This document shows positions 1 through 4,368 of a DNA stretch of 6,646 nucleotides, one piece after another (the stretch's first letter is position 1; each line of letters begins with the position of its first letter). The DNA comes from CBDUWP01 sp965370955 (GTDB taxonomy: Bacteria; Planctomycetota; Phycisphaerae; Sedimentisphaerales; Anaerobacaceae): contig CBDUWP010000078.1 of NCBI GenBank assembly GCA_965370955.1, positions 1-6,646 on the forward strand, in the 5' to 3' direction. Position numbers and translations under genes: made by a program. The notes under the pieces are model-generated. The model did not search any database and was not told where the DNA came from. It saw nothing but the letters and a program-made list of their open reading frames with translations.

Positions 1-6
1 AACTTT

Positions 7-56
7 TGGAAAGAAATGGAAAGTTATGGTGATTTATGGTCATTTTTGGACCCTGT
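7..56 (+). repeat. Degenerate 10-bp phased TGG repeat array
   Basis: The trinucleotide TGG occurs at positions 7, 17, 27, 37 and 47, exactly every 10 bases, with A/T-rich fill between (units such as TGGAAAGAAA, TGGAAAGTTA, TGGTGATTTA). The array starts close to the window edge and may continue to the left. Five copies in strict register argue for a decayed tandem repeat or a helically phased protein-binding track. Its function is unknown. It lies beyond the terminator of the neighbouring minus-strand gene, so it is not part of that gene's transcript. Confidence 0.6.
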
Positions 57-128
57 TTTTTGCCTACTTTGCGTATTTGGTCGCAAAATTTTTGCACCAT
101 TTACGAAGTGACACCACAAACACGCAAC

Positions 129-162
129 AAAAAAAGGCACCGCATAATTGGCGGCGCCTTTT
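129..162 (-). terminator. Intrinsic terminator of the thioester/PEP-CTERM gene
   Basis: Read on the minus strand, GGCGCCGC and GCGGTGCC pair around the 7-nt loop CAATTAT and are followed by seven Ts. Flanking AAAA/TTTT lengthens the stem. One pair is G-U in minus-strand RNA but an A-C mismatch in plus-strand RNA, so the structure fits minus-strand transcription. It begins about 25 bases after the stop codon at 187-189. Weak plus-strand activity is possible because TTTTAATTTT follows on that side. Confidence 0.9.
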
Positions 163-186
163 AATTTTGCACTATTGTGATTCAGC

Positions 187-819
187 CTAGCCTTTTTTTC
201 TTTTAGCTCGGAGCATCATAATCGATCCAAGCCCAAGCGTAAACATAGTTGCCGGTTCCGGCACTTGCCTGCTTGTAAGGATATCCTGCCTAGCACTAGA
301 ACTCAAAACGAGCAGACTCCAGTTCGACGTATAATCTTGTGGAATGGTGCTTAGCCACTGATTAGCTAGAGCTCCGACATTTTTACCTCGGCTATTTTGG
401 CCGATCCACACGGACCCTCTGGTCACATCAAAACTTCTGGTTTGTTCGTTTAGCACTTCCCAAATAGCGGTTTGCAGAGCCGCAGCTTCAGTGCCGCTAT
501 TTACGACAGGGCTATAGGTTTCAAATAGATACGCCACATAATCACCATTTCTAAGAGATTCGACGCCTCGTTCTTCGGCATTCATATCTCCTGCTCCCTG
601 ATAGACATCCACACAGTAACCCATCAGATCAGTTCCGTTATAGGTTATATCCAGCTGTCCGGCTGGTACGGTTCGTCCATCGCAAGGTGAGCCCTCACAG
701 TGAAATACAACTTTACTATTTAATCCCATTCCTTTAAAGTCAACATACCCAGCAAAACTTGTCACGCTCATAAAGACGACTATAGCTACACAAATCCCAC
801 CTGAAATAGTACGTTTCAT
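187..819 (-). CDS. PEP-CTERM surface protein with thioester (TED/TQXA-like) domain
   Basis: This 210-residue exported protein has a signal peptide (residues 1-23, MKRTISGG then a hydrophobic core, probable cleavage after SFA) and a C-terminal PEP-CTERM signal (VPEPAT at 186-191, a hydrophobic helix, basic tail RAKRKKG) for exosortase-dependent sorting. The body shows the hallmarks of thioester domains: a cysteine in GYCVD (Cys69), the helix DYVAYLFETY (93-102), and ALQTAIWEV (114-122), where Gln116 is the expected thioester partner of Cys69. In Gram-positive adhesins this Cys-Gln bond covalently captures host or surface amines; here the role is inferred. A second cysteine pair (Cys41, Cys46) could form a disulfide. 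GAGGAG lies 5 nt before the ATG and fixes the start. A strong terminator follows. I found no convincing promoter. PEP-CTERM assignment is firm; the thioester domain is likely from motifs alone. Confidence 0.85.
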   Translation of the reverse strand: MKRTISGGICVAIVVFMSVTSFAGYVDFKGMGLNSKVVFHCEGSPCDGRTVPAGQLDITYNGTDLMGYCVDVYQGAGDMNAEERGVESLRNGDYVAYLFETYSPVVNSGTEAAALQTAIWEVLNEQTRSFDVTRGSVWIGQNSRGKNVGALANQWLSTIPQDYTSNWSLLVLSSSARQDILTSRQVPEPATMFTLGLGSIMMLRAKRKKG

Positions 820-903
820 ACAGACTCCTCGATTACAAATATTGGTTTCACATCAAAAAGATATTTTTCTTTTACAGTTGAAAGGATAGGAAATGTTTTT
901 GTC

Positions 904-955
904 TTTTCCAAATTTCGGGGTCTAAAATTCTGCTAAAATTTTTTGGTTTGGAAAA
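904..955. repeat. 9-bp inverted repeat with internal direct repeat, upstream of the thioester gene
   Basis: TTTTCCAAA at 904-912 is the exact reverse complement of TTTGGAAAA at 947-955. Between them the 8-mer CTAAAATT occurs twice (922-929 and 933-940), 11 bases apart. The segment sits between the divergent start of the minus-strand surface-protein gene and the tRNA promoter, so it could hold an operator. In such A+T-rich DNA it may also be chance. No recognised regulator site matches. Confidence 0.35.
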
Positions 956-971
956 TTTAGTGAGTGATTTC

Positions 972-1000
972 TTGACTATTTGTGTATAAAAGCGTATTAT
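972..1000 (+). promoter_or_regulatory. Sigma-70-type promoter of tRNA-Leu
   Basis: A -35 TTGACT (972-977) and a -10 TATTAT (995-1000) are separated by 17 nt, each matching the consensus at five of six positions. Transcription would begin around 1007, a few bases before the tRNA at 1014, which is the usual spacing for a stand-alone tRNA gene. TATAAA at 985-990 is an alternative -10, but it has no -35 at a proper distance. Confidence 0.75.
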
Positions 1001-1013
1001 TTTTCAAACCGTT

Positions 1014-1097
1014 GCGGATGTGGCGGAATTGGCAGACGCGCAGGCTTCAGGTGCCTGTGGGCTTAGGCTCGTGGAGGTTCGACTCCTCTCATCCGCA
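1014..1097 (+). tRNA. tRNA-Leu (anticodon CAG)
   Basis: An 84-nt tRNA folds fully. The acceptor stem GCGGATG/CATCCGC carries discriminator A1097. The D arm contains the class II pattern GCGGAATTGGCAGACGC. The anticodon stem CAGGC/GCCTG encloses loop TTCAGGT with anticodon CAG at 1048-1050, reading CUG. A long variable arm with a GGGC/GCTC stem is typical of leucine tRNAs, and the T arm is GGAGG-TTCGACT-CCTCT. The 3' CCA is not encoded and must be added by nucleotidyltransferase. The gene stands alone with its own promoter; no clear terminator is seen downstream. An open frame across it is spurious. Confidence 0.97.
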
Positions 1098-1207
1098 TTT
1101 CTGCATACCTAAAACCCGATTTGAACAACTTTCCAGCAGTTGGTCCCACCTCTGTCAATACCAGTTGGTCATTCAAAAACCTACACACAAACAGTCATCT
1201 TGATGGT

Positions 1208-1813
1208 TTAGCTTTGGCTGCGTTTGCGTCGCCTAATAGCCATCGCGCCCAATCCGAGTACTAACAGCGTCGCAGGCTCTGGCGTCACCATAGTAAGCTT
1301 TACACCATTATTATAAAAATGGCAATCTGGATCAAAGCCTAAGGCAACCATTGCATCATTGTCGAGACAATCCTGTAATAAAACCAGATCATCTTGCGTA
1401 AAATCATAAACGTAATCAATTCTGTTCGACCAACCGCCATCTGGATCGGTATAGCTGGTAATTTCCGTACCAGTTAGATTGTTAGCCATTGCACTTTGGG
1501 TATCTGTCGCACTGTAAACATGGTCACCTGAAGCTAAGGTCCAAAGAGCCGCAACATCGCTTTGGCTCATCAGATTGATGAACAGCTTGTTTGGCGCACT
1601 ATTATAATTATAGATTCCAAAAATCTCCAGACGCGCACTAACGATTGAAGCAACCGGCAAATCTTCCGCTATTTGCCAAGCGTAGTAATGCGAATGCTCC
1701 AGATCATACAGATCGGTAGGACTGGGCTGATAGACATACGACGTTTGTACATCAGCCTGCGCAAGGCCGCAAAACAACACAACCAGCAACATACTCAACA
1801 TAATTCTCTTCAT
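1208..1813 (-). CDS. PEP-CTERM exported protein of unknown family
   Basis: Starting at the ATG at 1813 the protein has 201 residues. A signal peptide (1-20, MKRIMLSMLLVVL..., probable cleavage after AQA) is followed by a soluble domain rich in aromatic and acidic residues, then TPEPAT (177-182), a Leu/Gly-rich hydrophobic helix and the basic tail RRRKRSQS, which is a PEP-CTERM sorting signal. Two cysteines (Cys149, Cys164) could form a disulfide after export. Just before the tail is FDPDCHFYNNG (160-170), which looks like a conserved core of a beta-sandwich domain, but I cannot name the family. In-frame ATGs exist at 1831 and 1822. The 1813 start is preferred because AAGGAG lies 9 nt before it and gives the most usual signal peptide. 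It is probably a cell-surface or matrix protein. No clear terminator is seen before the tRNA. Confidence 0.85.
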   Translation of the reverse strand: MKRIMLSMLLVVLFCGLAQADVQTSYVYQPSPTDLYDLEHSHYYAWQIAEDLPVASIVSARLEIFGIYNYNSAPNKLFINLMSQSDVAALWTLASGDHVYSATDTQSAMANNLTGTEITSYTDPDGGWSNRIDYVYDFTQDDLVLLQDCLDNDAMVALGFDPDCHFYNNGVKLTMVTPEPATLLVLGLGAMAIRRRKRSQS

Positions 1814-1822
1814 TTTCTTCAT

Positions 1823-1828
1823 CTCCTT
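1823..1828 (-). promoter_or_regulatory. Ribosome binding site that decides the start at 1813
   Basis: AAGGAG on the minus strand is the only good Shine-Dalgarno near this gene. It lies inside the coding sequence if the ATG at 1831 is used, directly abuts the ATG at 1822, and sits 9 nt before the ATG at 1813. Only the last arrangement is functional, so the longer N-terminal forms are unlikely. Confidence 0.7.
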
Positions 1829-1829
1829 C

Positions 1830-1872
1830 ATTCCAAATTTTCATAAATTCCAAGTTTTCATAATTTTTCATA
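1830..1872 (-). repeat. 17-bp tandem repeat in the gene leader
   Basis: Two adjacent 17-mers, 1830-1846 and 1847-1863, differ at one base (A1837 versus G1854). A third, truncated copy (TTTTTCATA) runs to 1872. On the sense strand the unit reads TTATGAAAATTTGGAAT. It lies between the proposed promoter and the ribosome binding site, and so would be in the 5' untranslated leader. The TTATG/TTTGG spacing resembles the phased array at 7-56, which suggests a shared repeat type. Confidence 0.7.
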
Positions 1873-1876
1873 TACA

Positions 1877-1906
1877 ATTACAGTTACAAACACCCTTAAA
1901 TGTCAT
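1877..1906 (-). promoter_or_regulatory. Probable promoter of the second PEP-CTERM gene
   Basis: On the minus strand, ATGACA (-35, 1901-1906) and TGTAAT (-10, 1877-1882) each match the consensus at five of six positions with an 18-nt spacer. The predicted start near 1870 would give a leader of roughly 55 nt that carries the tandem repeat and ribosome binding site. A+T-rich surroundings raise the chance of a fortuitous match. Confidence 0.5.
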
Positions 1907-1954
1907 AAAATCAGCTTAAACCAACAGAACGAATCATCCAGTCCCCACCGAACT

Positions 1955-2012
1955 TTACCTATATTAACAATGTAAGTCCGATAACACAAGAAGATTTTAT
2001 TAAGATAGGTAA
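1955..2012. repeat. 13-bp imperfect inverted repeat
   Basis: TTACCTATATTAA (1955-1967) pairs with TTAAGATAGGTAA (2000-2012) at 12 of 13 positions, with 32 bases between. It could be a hairpin in a transcript, a pair of half-sites for a regulator of the divergent genes, or a decayed element end. No flanking duplication or gene supports a mobile element. Confidence 0.4.
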
Positions 2013-2206
2013 TTTAGTATCATAAATCTGCCATTTTCAATCAATAACAGCGAAACTAATCAGTTCAAATTTTGAGAAAAATTGTTATGTCAGCCTTCGG
2101 CGCGGACCAAAATCTAACGAAAACCATAATTAAGTGCCGATAAACCACTTGCTGTTAATTTTAATTAAGACTTAAAAGTTTAGAATATATCCCAAAGGAA
2201 ACGATA

Positions 2207-2896
2207 ATGATGGACAGTTTAATGATTCTTGCAGAGACGGTTGAGCAGACTCCGGAGTTACTTCAGGCCCCGGCAGACATAGTGCCCATAGATTGGATAT
2301 GGTCACAGGTAACGAGTCTTTCTAAGCTTGAGGCCATGACGTTCATTTCCTTTGGCGTTGTATGTTTGCTGTATGGTTGGCGTGTTTTCCGCGTATTGGT
2401 AGTCATGTCCTTTTTCGTATTGGGCCTTATTGGCGGCATCCATTTAGGCGAGATTGTCTCCGCTGGCGGCAGCACTTTGCTTGGCATAATGCTTGGCATT
2501 GTGCTGGCTATCATATCTATTCCGATGATGCGTTGGGCGGTTTGCCTGTTAGGCGCGGCAGCTGGCGGCCTGATAACAGCCGGCGTTTGGCATGCGTTTA
2601 GTTTACCTCCTCAATACATTTGGGCAGGCGGCCTCGCCGGCGTGATAGCAGGCGGCATGATGTCTTTCATCATTTTCCGCATCTCGGTCATGTTGTTTTC
2701 GAGTTTAACAGGTTCTGGCCTGATGGTGACAGGTATGCTGGCGTTGTTGTACCTATATCCATCGAGTCAAGCTCAGGTTGACGAGTTAGTGCATCAGGAG
2801 AACTGGTTTTTGCCGATAGCCATCATGATTCCGACAGCCGTTGGCGTCTTTCTGCAGAACAAGTTCATCAAGGGTTCGCAATCTTGGGCGATTTAG
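2207..2896 (+). CDS. Polytopic membrane protein, DUF4203/TMEM198-like
   Basis: This 229-residue inner-membrane protein has about seven hydrophobic helices (near 43-58, 62-81, 88-106, 110-128, 137-156, 160-184 and 200-216), rich in Gly and Ala. The N-terminal 40 residues are hydrophilic and begin MMDSLMILAETVEQ. The stretch FGVVCLLYGWRVFRVL (49-64) followed by GLIGGIHLGE resembles the start of the DUF4203/TMEM198-type fold, where glycine-rich helices follow a G-(Y/W)-R-x-F motif. This assignment is by pattern only, and no function is known to me. AAGGAA lies 6 nt before the first of two adjacent ATGs. The gene lies 106 bp before nrdR on the same strand with no clear terminator between them, so read-through into nrdR is possible. 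A frame inside it in another register is spurious. Confidence 0.8.
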   Translation: MMDSLMILAETVEQTPELLQAPADIVPIDWIWSQVTSLSKLEAMTFISFGVVCLLYGWRVFRVLVVMSFFVLGLIGGIHLGEIVSAGGSTLLGIMLGIVLAIISIPMMRWAVCLLGAAAGGLITAGVWHAFSLPPQYIWAGGLAGVIAGGMMSFIIFRISVMLFSSLTGSGLMVTGMLALLYLYPSSQAQVDELVHQENWFLPIAIMIPTAVGVFLQNKFIKGSQSWAI

Positions 2897-2916
2897 CTCG
2901 GCAGCCGTTTTATTAT

Positions 2917-2932
2917 CCACAATATATGGGAA
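2917..2932 (+). promoter_or_regulatory. Candidate NrdR box 1
   Basis: The core CACAATATATGG (2918-2929) matches the published NrdR-box pattern acaCwAtATaTwGtgt at 11 of its central 12 positions. The outer right flank deviates, giving 11 of 16 overall. It lies 71 bp before the nrdR start and has a partner site exactly 31 bp downstream, the spacing seen in known NrdR-regulated promoters. It would mediate repression by ATP/dATP-loaded NrdR. Confidence 0.55.
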
Positions 2933-2947
2933 ATAGTTAGTCAGCTG

Positions 2948-2963
2948 ACAGTCAATATGGTAT
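2948..2963 (+). promoter_or_regulatory. Candidate NrdR box 2
   Basis: ACAGTCAATATGGTAT matches the NrdR-box pattern at 11 of 16 positions, including the outer ACA and the central ATAT. It is separated from box 1 by 15 bp, so the two centres are 31 bp or three helical turns apart. On its own the match is weak; the spacing is what supports it. Confidence 0.45.
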
Positions 2964-3002
2964 ATTTCTAGTGATTTATACCATTGATAGGGATGTCCAA
3001 AA

Positions 3003-3491
3003 ATGCGTTGTCCATTTTGCAAAGAAGACGATGACAAGGTTATAGATTCACGTTCCAGTGATGCCGGCCGCACCATACGCCGTCGCCGCCAGTGCCTTCA
3101 GTGCAACAAAAGATTCACGACTTACGAAAAAATCGGCGAAAGCTTCAAGCTGTTTGTCGTCAAGAAGGACAATTCCCGCATTCCTTACGATCGCGAAAAA
3201 ATAGTGATCGGTCTGCAGAAAGCCTGTTATAAGCGACCAGTTTCCGCCGAGCAGATTCAGCAGATAACAGACAGAATCGAGGAGGACATTTTCCGCAATT
3301 TCGACAAGGAGGCCCCCTCCACCTTTATTGGCGAATGTGTCATGAAGCACCTTCGCGACGTTGACAAGGTTGGCTATATCCGCTTTGCCAGTGTTTATCG
3401 CAACTTTAAAGATGCCGGCGAGCTCATTGATGAGGTTAGCCAGATCATTCAGCAAAAAAGTGACAATTCTGACGGACGGCGATTATTTTAG
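3003..3491 (+). CDS. nrdR: Transcriptional repressor NrdR
   Basis: NrdR represses ribonucleotide reductase operons in response to the ATP/dATP ratio. The 162-residue protein has the full family layout: an N-terminal zinc ribbon (Cys3, Cys6, Cys31, Cys34 in MRCPFC...QCLQC), the arginine-rich DNA-contacting stretch GRTIRRRRQC, the conserved FTTYE (38-42), then an ATP-cone from about 47 to 137 (FKLFVVKKDNSRIPYDREKI...VGYIRFASVYRNF). Length is normal for the family (about 150-160), with a short polar tail ending DNSDGRRLF. The start is fixed by the zinc ribbon; AGGGA lies 9 nt upstream. Two NrdR-box-like sites precede it, suggesting autorepression. No nrdA/B/D/J gene is in the window, so the main targets are elsewhere. 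A minus-strand open frame opposite it is spurious. Confidence 0.97.
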   Translation: MRCPFCKEDDDKVIDSRSSDAGRTIRRRRQCLQCNKRFTTYEKIGESFKLFVVKKDNSRIPYDREKIVIGLQKACYKRPVSAEQIQQITDRIEEDIFRNFDKEAPSTFIGECVMKHLRDVDKVGYIRFASVYRNFKDAGELIDEVSQIIQQKSDNSDGRRLF

Positions 3492-3545
3492 CCAAGCGGC
3501 GGTTTTAGCAGTTAGACATTTCTAGCCACTTATTAGCTCTTCAAC

Positions 3546-3578
3546 AAAAAAAGGCCCCCGCGACAACTCACGGAGGCC
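3546..3578 (-). terminator. Second minus-strand intrinsic terminator
   Basis: On the minus strand, GGCCTCCGTG and CGCGGGGGCC form a 10-bp stem (two G-U pairs) around AGTTGT, followed by seven Ts. The G-U positions would be mismatches in plus-strand RNA, and no T-run follows on the plus side, so it does not terminate nrdR. It lies about 180 bp past the stop of the minus-strand gene, beyond a first terminator, and stops transcription before it runs antisense into nrdR. Confidence 0.85.
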
Positions 3579-3680
3579 CACTCGGAAAGAAACTTGTATG
3601 GCCCACATAAAACTCTTAAGTTATCTTCAGCTCTCGCCAAAGTACAAGCTAATCCTTATTTGGTTATCCGCTTAAAGCAT

Positions 3681-3721
3681 AAAAAACAAAAAGCCAATCA
3701 CCAAAAGGCAACTGACTTTTT
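3681..3721 (-). terminator. Intrinsic terminator of the minus-strand membrane-protein gene
   Basis: Read on the minus strand, a stem from 3721-3707 to 3702-3688 pairs at all 15 positions around a TTTT loop. The core is GTCAGTTGCC/GGTGATTGGC with four G-U pairs. TTTTTGTTTTTT follows (partly inside the stem). The G-U pairs become mismatches in plus-strand RNA, so selection was on the minus-strand transcript. It starts about 36 nt after the stop codon at 3757-3759. Confidence 0.8.
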
Positions 3722-3756
3722 TTTGATTTTGAAGGTGATTTTAACAGCTGCTGATT

Positions 3757-4245
3757 TTACAATCCCAGCTCTTCATCTGTGATTTCGTATGTTCTACGGC
3801 GATATTCTGGGACTTGTCGCAATAGCTCTTTCGCTTGACGAGCATAGTTTGTATTGGGATATTTTTTAATAATTTCGCGACATGTTTTGATCATACCGAC
3901 AAATGTCATACCGGGCAGGGATGCCTTTTTTCGCTGAGCTTTTGCCCATTGCAGCAGTTTATCAGCCTCTAAATCCACGATCTGCTTCTCCAGCTCGTCT
4001 TGATTTTCTGCTGCCTTTGCTCGCTCTGCGGCCATATCGTCCGCTAAAACTTTTACCCTTTCGAATGACGCATCATTTTGGGCCTTTTCAGCTTTAATCG
4101 CGGTTGTTGAGGCAGATTTAGCTATTGTCGCGGATTTTTTCACCGGCTCATTAGATTCGGTATCAGAGAGAAATCTATCCATCAAAAACAAGCCCACCGC
4201 CGCCAATGCCACAAATATAAAGATTTGCACAACTTTATTATTCAT
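3757..4245 (-). CDS. Small single-pass membrane protein with coiled coil and TPR-like C-terminus
   Basis: I do not recognise the family. From the ATG at 4245 the protein has 162 residues: a short N-terminus (MNNKVV), one transmembrane helix (about 6-22), then a long hydrophilic part that is probably periplasmic. Residues 35-58 are Lys/Ala/Ser-rich. Residues 60-108 are heptad-like and charged (FERVKVLADDMAAERAKAAENQDELEKQ...), a likely coiled coil. Residues 114-145 (FVGMIKTCREIIKKYPNTNYARQAKELL) read like one TPR-type helical hairpin as in YbgF/BamD-like envelope proteins. The tail is RRRTYEITDEELGL. A longer frame begins at a TTG at 4275, but AGGGG 7 nt before the ATG at 4245 favours the shorter form. 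It is divergent from ribE and convergent with nrdR, with its own terminator. An envelope scaffolding role is only a guess. Confidence 0.75.
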   Translation of the reverse strand: MNNKVVQIFIFVALAAVGLFLMDRFLSDTESNEPVKKSATIAKSASTTAIKAEKAQNDASFERVKVLADDMAAERAKAAENQDELEKQIVDLEADKLLQWAKAQRKKASLPGMTFVGMIKTCREIIKKYPNTNYARQAKELLRQVPEYRRRTYEITDEELGL

Positions 4246-4252
4246 AAGCAAA

Positions 4253-4258
4253 CCCCTT
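4253..4258 (-). promoter_or_regulatory. Ribosome binding site that decides the start at 4245
   Basis: AAGGGG on the minus strand sits 7 nt before the ATG at 4245. The upstream TTG at 4275 has only a weak AAAGG in front and would place this site inside the coding region. The TTG form would also add ten residues ahead of the membrane anchor. Confidence 0.7.
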
Positions 4259-4287
4259 AATTTAAAAAAATTCAAACCTTTTGTTTA

Positions 4288-4316
4288 TTGATAATAAAAA
4301 CGAATCACGATAGAAT
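4288..4316 (+). promoter_or_regulatory. Promoter of the ribE-pdxA-rsmA operon
   Basis: TTGATA (4288-4293) and TAGAAT (4311-4316) are each five-of-six matches to the sigma-70 -35 and -10 elements, with an exact 17-nt spacer. The start of transcription would be near 4323, giving a leader of about 46 nt. That is too short for an FMN riboswitch, and none of its conserved sequence is seen. Confidence 0.7.
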
Positions 4317-4326
4317 TGTAAGCAAT

Positions 4327-4344
4327 GTTGATTCCAAAATCAAC
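4327..4344 (+). promoter_or_regulatory. Leader hairpin of ribE
   Basis: GTTGATT and AATCAAC form a perfect 7-bp stem around CCAA within the predicted leader, followed by GAACTCTTTT and the ribosome binding site AGGA (4358-4361). It could protect the 5' end, weakly attenuate transcription, or bind a regulator as DNA. The stem is A/U-rich and short, so a strong terminator is unlikely. Confidence 0.4.
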
Positions 4345-4368
4345 GAACTCTTTTAACAGGACACAACT

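Larger units (their letters stand above)
1832..2206. other. 375-bp intergenic region between divergent genes
   Basis: No open frame of protein-like composition is seen. The left end holds the leader repeats and the likely minus-strand promoter. The middle has the long inverted repeat at 1955-2012. The right end should hold the promoter for the membrane-protein gene: TAGAAT at 2181-2186 could be its -10, but no convincing -35 accompanies it. The remaining stretch, about 2013-2150, shows nothing I can name. Confidence 0.6.

Noticed and set aside
68..93. Hairpin TTTGCG/CGCAAA followed by ATTTTT, possible plus-strand terminator
   Set aside because: The stem is only six pairs with an 8-nt loop and a broken T-run; the gene it would serve lies outside the window.
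982..1203. 73-residue plus-strand open frame
   Set aside because: It runs straight through the tRNA-Leu gene, has no ribosome binding site, and its product is not protein-like.
2894..2916. Possible terminator CGGCAGCCG plus TTTTATTAT after the membrane-protein gene
   Set aside because: The repeat leaves room for only a three-pair stem once a minimal loop is allowed.
3048..3455. 135-residue minus-strand open frame opposite nrdR
   Set aside because: nrdR is unmistakable on the other strand with all zinc-ribbon and ATP-cone motifs; this frame is its antisense shadow.
3553..3578. Terminator for nrdR on the plus strand
   Set aside because: As plus-strand RNA the stem has A-C mismatches and is not followed by a T-run; the A-run precedes it.
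3594..3782. 62-residue plus-strand open frame
   Set aside because: It starts at a TTG, crosses the minus-strand terminator at 3681-3721 and enters the 3' end of the minus-strand gene. Composition is that of translated A-rich non-coding DNA.
4321..4368. FMN riboswitch upstream of ribE
   Set aside because: The leader is under 50 nt from the predicted start and has none of the conserved RFN-element helices.
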